Counted from the first letter of the stretch, positions 43,310 through 55,969 are shown. The stretch is 64,000 nt of DNA from Luzula sylvatica (GCA_946800325.1 OX326959.1:9010501-9074500), one strand, 5' to 3'. Translations and numbers: made by a program. The notes: a model not told the origin generated them from the sequence alone.

Positions 43310-43552
43310 ACTTATCATTGTATTTGGTTCTGTATAGTTTGATGGGATTGTTATAAAAAAAATGAGTTGAAGAAATGATAGCACAACAATCAAATTTATA
43401 TTGGTGGCAAATATATTTAATGTAAGATCAATGATTGGGGACGTTTTATTTATCGAGTTGCTTATATTCCCTTGAACATCTTAGGATAAAGTTTAGGATG
43501 GTCAATATAATTGAGTCTTAACTTTGGCAATCCATGTCAATCCCTCTCTTAT

Positions 43553-43561
43553 CTATATATA
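43553..43561 (+). promoter_or_regulatory. TATA box of LHT copy 3
   Basis: CTATATATA preceded by the conserved ACTTTGGCAATCCA...CCCTCTCTTAT block shared with LHT copy 1. It lies 55 bp before the ATG at 43617. Confidence 0.65.
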
Positions 43562-44348
43562 CAGCGTACGATGTACCTTCTTAAATTTCAAAAATACTCA
43601 CTTTGACCAAAAAAAAATGTGGTCGCCGGAGCAAATAAATGAATGGCTCCCGATCACATCTTCTCGTACCGCGAAATGGTGGTATTCGACGTTTCATATT
43701 ATCACGGCCATGGTTGGTGCCGGTGTTCTCGCCTTGCCCTATGCCATGTCAGAACTAGGATGGTACCCACAACAACAAAAAAATTAGATTTTGCATTTTC
43801 TCTTTCTTCAAAAAAAATTTCAGATTTTCTCCGTATTTTTTACTCAGGGGTCCTGGTGTTGCATTACTTGTTATATCATGGATAATAACCCTCTATACCC
43901 TATGGCAAATGGTCGAAATGCACGAGATGGTACAAGGCAAGAGGTTTGACCGGTACCACGAGTAAGGTCAAGAGGCTTTTGGGAAAAAATTAGGGTTATG
44001 GATAGTCGTACCGCAACAACTAATCGTCAATGTTGGCGTAGACATAGTTTACATGGTAACTGGCTGAACATCGTTGAAACAATTCCATGATTTGGTTTGT
44101 CCAAATTGCAAACCGATGAAACTCACGTACTTCACCATGATTTTCGGTTCCGCGCATTTTGTGCTGTCTCAACTTCCTAATTTCAATTCCATTTGGGGCA
44201 TTTCAATGGCCGCTGCGGTTATGTCTGTTAGGTTTGTATTAATTAATAATTATCAATCCCTTTAAAATCATATAACTAGGACCTTTCAGTAATTTCACAT
44301 CAATTCATTTCACAAGCACATATTAGCAAGTTTCAAAACAGAAAGTTT

Positions 44349-45986
44349 GATCCCCTATCACCAATGATTTTTGATTTAGTCGCGGACTCCCTTCAATGTT
44401 TCCTCGACAAGGTAAAACACCTCATGAAAACACCGGTCCGGTTTGCCCCGAGGGCTCTCCAATATGCCGACGACACCATCTTGTTCGTGGAGGCACACCC
44501 GCAAAATCTAAAAGTGCTAACATACATGTTGGGGCTTTTTCAAAAGGAAACGGGCCTAAAAATTAATTGGTCAAAAACCGCTTTCGTCCCGATATCAATC
44601 CCAACCGACCTACACCCCACAATTGCAAGGTTACTAAATTGCGAAAAAAAAGAGTTACCGATTCTTTATCTTGGAATGCCTCTCAATTTTAAAAAACCGA
44701 AAAAAATTGATTTCTTACCACTCATTAAAAAAATGCAAGCAAGGCTTGCCGGTTGGAAAGGGATATTTTTATTTCTAGGGGGACGGCTAACGTTGGCAAA
44801 ATCGGTCCTAAACGCGATGCCGACATGCAATGTTTTAGACTGCCCAAATGGCTAATAAAGGAAATTAACAAAATCACAAGGAAAATTTTATGGAAAGGGG
44901 ATAAAGAGTGTCTAGGTGGTCATTGCCTAATAAATTGGGAAAAAATTTGTCTCCCAAGGGAAAATGGCAGTCTAGGCCTAATTGACATCGAAATACAAAA
45001 TAGTGCGCTTCTCCTCAAATGGTTATGGAAAATAAACGCGCAACAAGAAGGAATGTGGGGATCAACAATACAGGAAATATATGGCATTAATAACTCCCTT
45101 GATCTAACAAACATTGCCGAAAATCAATCATCCTACTTTATAAAGGATTTGAAAAAACTTCTACCTCAATTCAAAATTGCGTACACCATAGGAACCGATC
45201 AACAAAATCACCAATGGCTACAAAATCCGTCACAACTATTCTCCACTTCGGCGACGTATTCCTTCTTCATAGACCCGGGTATCCGATGTACTTGGAATAA
45301 ACCGATTTGGAAAATAAAGGCACCACAAAAAGTAAAGTTCTTTTGTTGGTTGGCAAGCAACGAAAGAATTTTGACGGGCGATAACTTGCGAAAAAAGAAT
45401 TGGCCACACGACATAACATGCAAGAATTGCAACATATCCGAAGAATCGGCAAACCATCTCTTGATAACATGCCCATTCGCGTCGATCGTTTGGCAAAAGG
45501 TTTTTCAACACATCGGTGCACTATACATATCTTGCGACGCGATAATACCCTCTTGGCAAGCAAACCGGGCAAATCACCGAAATGACCAACAAAGGAAGGT
45601 AGACACGCTCTTCCTTGCCGCACTATGGGGTATTTGGAAGGAACGCAACGAAAGAATCTTCAACGGCGTCGCGTCTATGGTAACAATGGTCTCATCGAGA
45701 ATTATCAACGAAGGAGAAAATTGGTCCCAACATTGTTAACTCACCTTACCCCCTCTCTCTCTCTCTCTTTTCTTTTCACAAGACAAAAGAAGGCAACTCA
45801 GACCCCTGCCAAGGGAGTAATCTGATTATGGTCCCCTAGGAGTTTTTTTCCTTTCTTTCTTAGGTTTTTAGGTCGTTAATTTTTTACATATTTCATGTAA
45901 ATTTGGAAAATTGTATTAAACTTGCTTTAATATAATTAAAAGAAGCACACGCTTCTACATTTCAAAAAAAAAAAAAAAAAAAAAAA
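44349..45986 (+). mobile_element. 5'-truncated LINE in intron 2 of LHT copy 3
   Basis: Begins inside reverse transcriptase (DPLSPMIFDL) and keeps LQYADDTILFVEAHP, KSVLNAMP, the zf-RVT cluster CKNCNISEESANHLLITCP, the terminal ALWGIWKERNERIF and a 3' UTR ending in a 23-A tail (45964-45986). A small deletion near 44827 shifts the frame between the two long ORFs (44364-44855 and 44753-45739). Just before the tail is the hairpin AGAAGC-ACAC-GCTTCT. The pre-insertion site can be recognised from intron 2 of LHT copy 2 (TTTCAAACAAGAAGTTGG near 19840). The target duplication merges with the A tail, so its length is uncertain. Confidence 0.9.
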
Positions 45987-46012
45987 GTTGGAGCTTATTT
46001 GGTATCATCTTA

Positions 46013-49000
46013 TCTATTCTTTGTACTAAAGCTAAACAATGGGCCTTTATATCCTTCTTCCACGTTTCCCTTTCTTCTACCATTGGATTCATTCAAGATA
46101 CTAGGACCGTAGATATAACAAACCTTTTACTCTTTTTTCTTTTCTCATTACGATATGAAAAACCTAGACCAAACCTACACTCGCGAGAGAGCACGCCAGA
46201 GAGAGAAGAGAGAAGAGAAGAAAGAGTCGGAGCGGCGGGATGTGGACGAAACCGTGGCCAAACCCCGACGAGAGAAAGCGTGCTGTTTTGTAAAACGACG
46301 CCGAGACATGGTATTTCTTGCCGGCTTCTTCGGTGCGTCGAAGGGAGTCTTCAATCGTCAGTTTCTTTGGTTTGTGCTCGAAGTCACTACATGTACGATA
46401 GATTTTCTCAATTTGTTCGTTCTTCGTTTTATTTTTTCTCATTTGTATTCAATTTTTTAATTTTTTGTGTTCTCTGATTTTTTGTGTTTTATTTGTAAGG
46501 GTTTCGTTCTACTCCAATTTGTGGTCTTGCGTGGCTAATTGATGGTTATTCATCAGGTAATCTCAGTATTTAGTGCTGGAGTATCGATTTTTCCTCAGAT
46601 TTATGGCTCAACGGCTGTTCTTGAGTTAACTGCATTCCTGGTTATTGTCCATTTTAAATTAAAAGGTGGCAATTTTATGAAAGTAAACGTTTTGGGCTTT
46701 CAACCTTTCTCACAAAAATTTGCTCTTTCAGTTTTTTGAGAAATGAATCGATTTCCTGAAGAGGGCATCATTGATTTTCCAGGATAATATGCCCATGGTT
46801 AGAAAGGCTGATGTGTCTAATCCCGACAAATTCGCTGTGACTGTCGAGCCTTCATATCTGAACACTGTCAGTATCTTCAATGATATCACTCATAAATAGT
46901 AAAGTTTTATCCCTAATTATTATGCATTAATTGTCCCTGATTTTTTTGAAACAAAATACTTTATTTTTAACAAGTTCAACACGTACGAGATTATTGTTAT
47001 AATTATTTTAATACTATCTTTTTTTTGGCAATTTTAAGCACTACTTTTGTTTAATTTACAATCTAGGCATAATGTAAAGGACTTCTAAAAATTTCCTAAT
47101 TTTAAAATCTTAATTTGCTTCCTAAATTTTTTGTAAAGATACTTTTTTTTTATGAAAACATAAATCTCTTTTCGTTCGAACGACGACGAGAAAGGCAAAA
47201 AAACACGCACAAACCCTAGCGGCGAAAGCTGCCATTTTCGTGCAATTTTATTTGCTGCCTGGTCTAGAACAAAGACAGAATCGCAAAAATTTGCCTGGCA
47301 GAGATAAGTATATACTATTTAATTCATCTTATTTTCCTATAAAAGTTCAATTTTCGTCTCACTACTATGTTTTAGAGGTTTAGGGCTTGATATTTTGTGA
47401 TGTGAATGCACATATTCGAAATTTTATGTCATTTATGTGGTTGCAGATCCATTCGTTCGATTTTGGGACCAAATGTTTGTTCTGATTTTGACTCAGATCT
47501 CAGTTTGCCGTAGTAGTGGTTTGATCTCAGGAAACATGCTAACTGCATGCTGGATTTTGCAGTAATAGAAGATTACTTTGTGTTTGGTTAATCATAAGAT
47601 TACTTTGTGTTTGGTTAATTATAAGATTACTTTGTGTTTGGTTAATTATAAGATAGATATAATTTAGAGGGACGAGTCAACAAATTGGAAAAGAAGAGGA
47701 GATCAACGGATAATTGGAAAAGAGGGACGAGTCCCCAAATTCGGCGAAAGTAGTGAACAAGAAGAGGAGCTATGTGCAATACCATTTGAAATTGGGGCAA
47801 TGTCATTCCATGTTTATTCGAAGCATGAACTAAATGCTGATTGATTTCTTTTATTGTATATTAATTTTGTTGCGCAGGGTCGGAAAAGTGAAAGGGCTGT
47901 GGCGCGATTTTGCAATAATACTGACCGAATAATTATGGTTCAAGATGATGATTCATCAGCTCAGAAGTAAAAGGTGTTCATGTCATTTTTTACGTAGTTA
48001 ATTACTGTCACTTAAGAATCTATAAAAAAGAATACATTTACGTAGTTAATTTTTCGGGTATTTTCAGGTTAGACAAGTCTTCAAAAAACTAGAAAAAGAG
48101 CTGGGATTCGGGGCCAGGTTCTTCATAGTCTATGCAAGGTTCCTTAAACATAAAACCCAAAATTTGGAGAAGATCAATTAGGTTTTTTTATAGTTGTTGT
48201 TCTCTGAATTTTTCCCATTTTTTCTCTTTCTTTTCGTGATATTTCGTTGTGACTGTCGTTCTTCTTCATGTATCGAGTAAAGTTGAGATGATTTCAGTGG
48301 AGAGTGATTCGAATATTTCGATGCGTCTGTCGTTCTTCTCTGAATTCAATCCATAGTTCAATTTGGTCGTCGATTATTTTCTGTAAGTTCATAAACTAAA
48401 TCATATTTCTACGTAATTTTGTATTTTTGATATTTTTGCATTTTGATCCTTGCTTTCATTTCATTTTTAGAACAAAATAGGAGAGACCACTTGGAATCTC
48501 TCGGTGGACATGCTAAGCCCTTCGAAGATTCAGGATGTGGGTTCACTCGGGAGTAGAGTCCCGATTGGCGACGCAACACCTCGATAAGTATTATGTATTT
48601 ACATATTTAAATATTTAAGCATTATTTAAGAAATTTCTCTGTTTATCGATAATTGAGGTTTTTTTTTTGTAAAATTAGCAGTTACTAATATAATGTGCTT
48701 TAATTAGGTGGGATTCACAAAACAGTCAGATTTTCTCGGTGGACAACCAGCTCAAAGCATCTGAAAAAAACATAAATACCTGCTGGCAAACACAATAATC
48801 CTAATAAAAATTGACTCTTGGCGGAAAAAAAAGAAGAAAAAACTGTCGTCAAGAACGAGTTTAGAAAAAAAAAAATAGTCAGATTTTCTTAGGAATACAA
48901 TGACTATTTACTGGTTGTTATGTTTTGTTTTGACGATAAAGACAATGACCAAAGCATGTAATTTGAATTTTATAGAATAACGTAACTATATATGTGCGGA

Positions 49001-49190
49001 CATGAATAATATAATATCTAATATTGCAATATATTTTATGCCGAAATTGTCTGTATTTATGCCAAATGTATGATGAAAAAATATTACAATTCGTCGAACA
49101 AACGGTCAACCGAAACATAAAAATGAAAACAAAGCAAAGTAAAAAATAATTTCAAAGAACAAACCCGCAATAACGCGGGTACCACGCTAG
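46013..49190 (+). mobile_element. Non-autonomous Helitron (3,178 bp) in intron 2
   Basis: The 5' end TCTATTCTTTGTACTAAAGC follows an A (46012). The 3' end is CTAG (49187-49190) followed by T, six bases after the hairpin ACCCGC-AATAAC-GCGGGT (49163-49180): the A|TC...CTAG|T signature. Closing the gap restores text homologous to intron 2 of LHT copy 2 (TATAAAGTAGAACATGTAT), which supports these borders. No Rep/helicase ORF is present. The interior contains several exon-like, GC-richer blocks (46150-46330, 46780-46870, 48480-48600) not identified, probably captured gene fragments. Confidence 0.87.
47569..47654. repeat. 27-bp tandem repeat, three copies
   Basis: AAGATTACTTTGTGTTTGG plus TTAAT(C/T)AT occurs at 47569, 47596 and 47623 with one base difference, followed by a partial unit. 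It lies within the Helitron. Confidence 0.9.
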
Positions 49191-50427
49191 TATAGTTATA
49201 AAGTAGAACATGTATGTACTAAAAAGAATCATAACATGGTTCTTTTCTTGGCATGTAAGTGCAATATTTAGTTATCGTGTTATGGTTAATGATGTTAAAT
49301 GAATATTACAAAATGATGAAAAGAAAATTTGTTGAATCTCATTGTGCATTCCTTAGTTACTCAACAATTGCATGGGGAGCTTCACTGGATACTGGAAAAC
49401 AGCCAGACGTGTCATACCAGTATAAGGCCACGACACAAGTAGGAACGGTTTTGAACTTCTTCAGTGCATTCGGTACCGTGGCATTCGCCTATGCGAGCCA
49501 CAACATCGTACTTGAGATCCAAGCAACCATTCCATCTAGTCAAGGAAAGGCTTCGAAGAAACCGATGTTTAGAGGAGTTATGGTGGCATATGTAATCGTC
49601 GCCTTTTGCTATTTTCCAGTCGCTTTACTTGGGTATTGGACGTTTGGAAATGAAGTTCAGGAGAATATTCTGCATACTTTGGTGAAGCCTCGATGGCTTC
49701 TCGCCATGGCCAACATGTTTGTTGCTATTCATCTTTTCGGTAGTTATCAGGTATGTTATATTTCTCGTGGCCGGATCTTTGTCCAATGGACTTTCGATAT
49801 TATTTGTCCGAAGCCTTCAGAATTTAAAAGAGTTTAATATAACTTCAATTATTTATTTTTCATATTTGTATAACACAAGATAAAATTACATGAACTATTA
49901 AATTTTCACAAAAAAATTGAAATTAATATGATTTTTCGTAATTTTGAAAAGCTAAAAGGCTTTAATATAAAATTATGTTATAACAATTATCCATGTTTGT
50001 CGAATCTTATCCAAAGTTCTTTGACGTGATATTTCTAGTTTTAAAGGCAAGATATCTAATTACTAGCCTATCATTGCAGATTTTTGCCATGGCTGTTTTT
50101 GACATGATTGAAACCGTTCTAGCAAAGAAACTTCATTTTATGCCCGGTTTCGGTGTTCGTCTAGTTATTCGAAGCTTATATGTTGGTAAAACACTATATT
50201 TCTTTGGAAAATTTACCAAAATCTTGTAATTCTTATTCTAAAGAAGATGTTTACATTATTTAAATGATATTTTCATGCTTTGTAGCATTTACAATAATTG
50301 CTGCCATAATTTTACCATTTTTCAACGAGTTATTAGCATTCTTTGGAGGGTTGGCATTTGCCCCAACAACCTATTTTGTAAGTAAAAAAATTCTTGTTTC
50401 AAATGATATAAATTATTAAAATGGTAG

Positions 50428-50452
50428 CTTCCATGCATTCTTTGGAGGGTAG
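50428..50452 (+). repeat. 25-bp duplication at exon 6 of LHT copy 3
   Basis: CTTCCATGCATT, the start of exon 6, is present at 50428 and 50453, each preceded by GGTAG. The intervening ATTCTTTGGAGGGT matches exon 5 of the same gene (50337-50351, GCATTCTTTGGAGGGT). The extra sequence looks like a short template switch into exon 5 and back at the shared GCATT. Confidence 0.85.
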
Positions 50453-50656
50453 CTTCCATGCATTATATGGCTACGCATTTACAAACCTAAAAGATTTAGC
50501 CTCTCTTGGTTCGCTAACTGGGTAAAGTTTAGTCGAGTTGACAATAAATTTTAACTATTTTAAATGAAAATATTGCCGTAAAAATTTAATGAAAGTTTAG
50601 GATTATTGAACTCTCTTTTTCTCCTTGAATTTTTAGGGTTGTATCATCTTTGGGTT

Positions 50657-52963
50657 TTTTTTTTTTTTTTTGAAAAATAAGAAGCGAAGCTTCTTTTGAT
50701 ATATTAATACAAGTTTAATACATCGTTATAATTTTACACAATCATGTAAAAAGTAACTTAAACTCAATCCCGAAATTGAGTAAAAAACATCAAGGGAAAA
50801 ATAAAGCGAATTCGTAGATTAAGAGGGGTCGGAGAGGCGATCTAGCAAAATTTTCCCCATGCCGTTGCTTCACGCTTTATCCTTTCGATTGTCGAGGAAG
50901 GCGGTGTCCTTTTTTTGGTTGAAAACTCGGTTGTTCCGTTCTTTCCAAACCTCCCAAATCGTGGCAATGAAGTATGTATCTAGAATTTCCTTTTGTTCCT
51001 TGGATTTGTTGGTGCGTGTGTGGAGCCAAAAACCCGATATCGTGTCGCGGGTCTCGAAAGGGAACCCGATGATCGTTCTAACCCCTTGCCAAACCATCCT
51101 TGCATATGGGCACGTTACGAGGAGGTGAAATGCCGACTCTTCGGCGTTGTTGCAATTTTTGCAAGTCGGTTCGTGAGGCCAATTTCTTTTCCTTAAGATG
51201 TCACCCGTTAGGATTCTTTCGTTTAGTGCCAACCAAGCAAAAAATCTCGTCTTTGTCGGGGCCTTTGTTTTCCATAGGGTGGTGTTCCATTCGCTAATCA
51301 AGCCGGGGTTAATGAGTAGCTTATAGGTGGAGGAGGTGGAGAAGGAGTCCGGTTTGCCCAACCATATTTGTCGGTTCGTTGATGGTTCGATCTCGTGTGC
51401 AATCCGGAATTGGGGGATTAGGGAGTAGAGGTCTTTGATGAAGTAGGAGGAGTGGTGGTTCAATAAATTCCCTAGTTCGGATGAGTGTCCGACACCGTAT
51501 ATGTCCCGTATGGTGGTCGCCCACATTCCTTGATTGTTTTGGCAAATTTTCCAAACCCATTTTAGTACTAAAGCCATGTTGTGCGTTTCTAGGTTTAACA
51601 TTCCCAATCCACCGTTATCCTTTGGAAGACATACCTTGTCCCAATTAATTAGGCAATTTCCGCCGAGACATTCTTGCTCTCCCTTCCAAAGAAATTTCCT
51701 TGTGATTTTATTTATTTCCTTTATGAGCCATTTTGGGAGGCGAAAGAATTGCATGAAGTACGTTGGTACCGCATTGAGGACGGACTTTGCAAGAACTAAT
51801 CTTCCTCCTAAGGAGAGGCACTTCCCTTTCCACCCCGAGAGTCTCGATTGCATTTTTTTGATTAGCGGAATGAAGTCAATTTTCTTTGGTTTTTTGGTGT
51901 TTAGGGGCATGCCGAGGTATAAGATAGGTAGCGATGTTTTTGTGCAATGTAGAAGCCTCTCAAGTGTCCCATGCAAGTCCACCGGCACCGCTATCGGAAC
52001 AAAGGCGGTTTTGTCCCAATTTATTGCGAGGCCCGAGACTCGTTGGAATAGCTTTAAGGTGTATGATAATACCTTAAGGTTGGTCGGGTGTGCCTCTACG
52101 AATAGAATGGTGTCATCGGCGTATTGTAGCGCCCTCGTCGCGAATTTAACCGGTGATGCCATTAGGTGGTTCGTTTTTTGGATAAAAGTTTGGAGTGAGT
52201 CGGCCACCAAATCGAATAGCATGGGCGATAACGGGTCTCCTTGCCTCACACCGCGTTTGTGCTTGAATTTTTGTCATAAATTGCCATTTAATTTCACCCT
52301 TGAGGAGGCCGAGGATAAGAGGTCATTTATCCACCTAACCCACTTTTGCAGAAATCCACGGGCCTCGAGGAGGTTTTTGGTGTAGTCCCATGAGATTGTG
52401 TCGAAGGCCTTAAAGAAATCTATTTTAAGCATCACCATCGGGATTTTCTTTTTATGTGCCGCACTAAGCAACTCCCGTGCGAAAAGGAAAACTTCCCCAA
52501 TTGACCGACCTTTGATGAAGGCGGCTTGGTCTCGGTGAATAATGACTTCCATTTTTGGTTGTAATCGTATCGCCAAGACCTTTGAGATAATTTTCCCCAC
52601 CGTGTTAATTACGCTAATCGGCCTATAGTCTTTTCGCTCTAGAGCGTCCTCTTTTTTCGGTATTAGGGCGATAGTTGCGGTGTTGATGGTGTCGAGAGCC
52701 AATGAGTGGTTGAAGAATTCGTCGAAAAGAATTTTCAATTTGGGCTTTAATAATTCAAAGAATTCTTGGTAAAATTCAATTGGGAAACCCTCGGGTCCGA
52801 TAGATTTTTCTTTCTTCATGCTCATGATCGTCCTTCGGATTTCATCCTCGGAGAAATTTGTGCCGCGAGCTCGCTTAGAACGTTTGTGGTGTTCGGATCG
52901 GTTTGGAGGAGCGCCCCCATGTTATGAATGGGGGGATCTAAAGGGACCACTCCGAGGCAAAGT
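50657..52963 (-). mobile_element. 5'-truncated LINE in exon 7 of LHT copy 3
   Basis: Flanked by the 11-bp duplication ATCTTTGGGTT (50646-50656, 52964-52974). The left end is a T-run (antisense poly(A)), followed by the hairpin AGAAGC-GAA-GCTTCT. The minus strand encodes RT from VLAIRLQP/DYRPISVINT (52825-52274) and then, after one in-frame TGA at 52276-52274, RQGDPLSPMLF and YADDTILFVEAHP to the zf-RVT cluster CKNCNNAEESAFHLLVTCP (52249-50870). Same family as the LINE at 44349. Apart from the nonsense codon, the remaining frame is well preserved. Confidence 0.93.
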
Positions 52964-53059
52964 ATCTTTGGGTTAATATTGATGATTTTGGCACCCATTG
53001 GAGCTATGAGGCAAATTATACTAAAAGCGAAGATATACAAGTTTAATTCGATCTTCTAA

Positions 53060-54540
53060 TGATACAGAAAAAGAAAAAAAAATTGAATTCGTGCATGATA
53101 TCTTATTTGTGTTTACATTTCTATTTGTGTGATGTGCTTGATTTATCGTCAACAAAAATCTCGAATTCAGAACGTTGTTTATTTATTTTTATTAGTTCAA
53201 ATCCCATTCTCAGTCAAAATTAAACCCCAATTTATCGAGCCAGACGATTACTAAACCATTACAAACAAAATCACAAATAAAATGCAAATCATTCTAAAAC
53301 AACTAAATTGCTATTGTATTTCCTCACGACTTTCGGTTAGGCACATCTTTTGAAAAATTAAGAATGCAGGGATATTTTTTTGAGTCAGGTGTTCATTTTC
53401 GAGTCAATCTAATAGACTGATGTTGTTCATCTTATTTTCTTCGTCGAGACTTTTGCAAGATCATTTGTAAATTTGAAAGATCGTGAAGTTATGATGTTAT
53501 CACGATTCTCATAGAAAAATTGGGTAGCATAGGGGAAATTCTCGTAAGAGAATCTCCTACAGAAAAATAGATAACAAAATGAAAACTAACACTTGTAGAG
53601 GGGCATTAAATATACTCTTTTGTCAAATATTACAAAAATTGAGATTACTTTAAGAAAATTATCATTTTCTATCATCTACTTTACTTTTTTACCATCTATA
53701 AAATTGTTTCAATCAATATATATTTCATACAGAAATCTTAAAATATCAAGAATACTCAGAATACTTGTAAAGTAAGAAATATCATTAATATCCTTGCAAA
53801 ATCTCGGAATTTTTAAAATAAAAAATAACACCAATGCTATCTATACATATAATATCCTGATTAATTCTGCATAATGTAAAAAAAATACTATTACGTCTCA
53901 TTTCTAATTGACTTGAAAATATCTTTAAAGTCATGATCATGTTATCATCGACCTCGTAGTTCGAATAATTAACTGCATAACATAATAAAATACAAGTCAT
54001 GAGTTCAAATTTCATATGCACCTCACAAAAATGAATCCCGAAAAAAATATTCTCCATTCTACATAATACAAAATATTCTATTACATATCATTTCTAATTT
54101 ACTTGAAAATATCTTTAAACCCATGATCATGTTGCTAGTCCATGATCATATTACACAACACAATAAAATAAAATGAGTCACGAGTTCAAGTTTCGTTTCC
54201 TGTTCACTTAACAAAAATGGATGTGGAAAAAAAAGTTTCCTCTGTTCAGTAAAATATCCATATAAATATATACAAACGAAGGAGCTTTTTCCATTTAATC
54301 AAAAAAAGAAAAAAAGAAAAATAGAGAGACATATGCAATGGCAATTCTATGAGTGCACTATGCTACAGGGATTTGTACGATTGTACAACCTTTTAAAATG
54401 CATGAAATAAATTCTGACTATTAATTTAGTTCACGAACAAATCAATTTATAAGTTGTTTTATTTAATTCTTTTGGAGTATTGAATATGTAATATTATTAT
54501 CATTTTAAAATACAGGAGGTCGTGGTTTTTTTCCATTATA
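53060..54540. other. 3' flank of LHT copy 3 and AT-rich intergenic
   Basis: To about 53310 the sequence matches the 3' flanks of copies 1 and 2. A duplication with a 190-bp period lies at about 53870-54250 (TCATTTCTAATT-ACTTGAAAATATC at 53898 and 54088; CATGATCATGTT also repeated). No gene. Confidence 0.6.
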
Positions 54541-55744
54541 CTAGAAAATTATCCGCGTTTCGCGACGAGTTTATTTTATTTGTTTTGTCATATACATAAT
54601 ATTTAGTTACGATTTTTTAGGTACAAACATAACATTATGAAAATAAAAATGATATTGATTAAAGAAATTCAATGGTAGCTAAATTATAATATTTTTTAAT
54701 TTTTTAATCTGACACTATACGACATACAAAAAAATAACCTTATTATAAGATAATAAAATAACATGCATAGACATAATAAAAAACAAAACCATATGGTATA
54801 TTTGAATTTACATATCTAAAACTAAGAATAACAATATTTTAAAAGTTCAAGAAATTCTTCGTCTCAGGTAAATTTTAATCTTTCGCTTTTATTATTTAAA
54901 ATACATATTTTCTATAAGTTGAAGAAGCTATTTGTGTTTGGTAAATTAATATCTTTCATTTTTAATAATTTTTTAAAAGATTAACATGAATTTTTTTTGA
55001 GTAAAAATACAAATATAACATACTTAGTAGTATGTATTATTTTTTAAATTATAGTTTTAAAACTATTAATAATTAGACTTAGACGTTGCTAATGTAATGA
55101 TACTTAATTTTATACTATATTGTATTTTCTTACATTCTCAAAATAAAGATAAAATACAAGTGAATATATTTCATAATTTTTTGAAATTATATTTTAAAAA
55201 ATATTAATAATATTTGATGTATGTTTGTTGATATTATATATTAATTTAATAGTGATAGATATTTAAACTCTTTATATTCCATTTGTATTCCTATTTGATG
55301 ATCTAACAAAATGTGAAACGATCGAAATTAAATATAACCGGTCAAACATGAACCTAACGAATAATATTTTGACACATCATCAATGTAAGATGTTGTGATT
55401 TTCTAAATTCTTCAAAATTATGTATAAAATAATGGACACATAAATGTCTACATATAAAACATAATCATAAAAAATCAATAGTTAATACATGATTTATCTT
55501 TTGTCACGTATCGTAATATAATTATTGAAATGATTGTAATAATGCGACATGAACAAATTGCATAAACATATGTTTTAAATAAGGACTTGGTAAATTAGGT
55601 CTCACAATAATACCTTGAAGATTATGTAGGTAAGATCTCTCTCATTTTCTTTACATTTCTTTTCCAGCATCGGCATCCAAAAGCAAATGCTTTACGATAG
55701 GAAATCTCCCCTCCCATTAATTTTTGAATACCTGATATATGGTG

Positions 55745-55938
55745 AGGCCACGTCACCTTTTACTGTTCATCGTCACCTTTTACTGTTCACCATCGCTGTT
55801 ACTGTTTAATCAATTACTGTTTATTCGTCTACTGTTCAGTTTTTTACTGTTCATCGTCACCTTTTACTGTTCATCCAGTTACTGTTCACCATCGCTGTTA
55901 CTGTTTAATCAATTACTGTTCATTCGTCTACTGTTCAG
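55745..55938. repeat. TACTGTTCA-based minisatellite
   Basis: TTACTGTT(C/T)A recurs about a dozen times. A longer block CACCATCGCTGTTACTG...AATCAATTACTGTT...TCGTCTACTGTTCAG occurs twice (55788, 55887), a higher-order period of about 99 bp. Confidence 0.85.
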
Positions 55939-55969
55939 TTTTTTTTTTTTTTTTGATTTTATTTTATTT

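Larger units (their letters stand above)
43617..53059 (+). pseudogene. LHT-type transporter copy 3, multiply disrupted
   Basis: Exons: 43617-43762, 43848-44231, 49357-49750, 50080-50185, 50286-50377, 50453-50521, and exon 7 split as 50637-50656 and 52975-53059 by a LINE. Exon 2 has two nonsense codons: TAA at 43963-43965 (Leu codon TTA in copies 1 and 2) and TGA at 44065-44067. Intron 2 holds a 5'-truncated LINE and a Helitron, enlarging it to about 5.1 kb. At exon 6 a 25-bp duplication gives two acceptor sites; only the second (50452) keeps the frame. Exons 3-6 are otherwise clean and encode family motifs such as [19 protein letters not shown] and [19 protein letters not shown]. The last exon, read without the LINE, diverges at the C-terminus (KIYKFNSIF), unlike copies 1 and 2. 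It is not functional. Confidence 0.93.

Noticed and set aside
50859..52385. + strand ORF of 283 codons and neighbours
   Set aside because: Antisense to the reverse transcriptase frame of the LINE; no independent evidence for coding.
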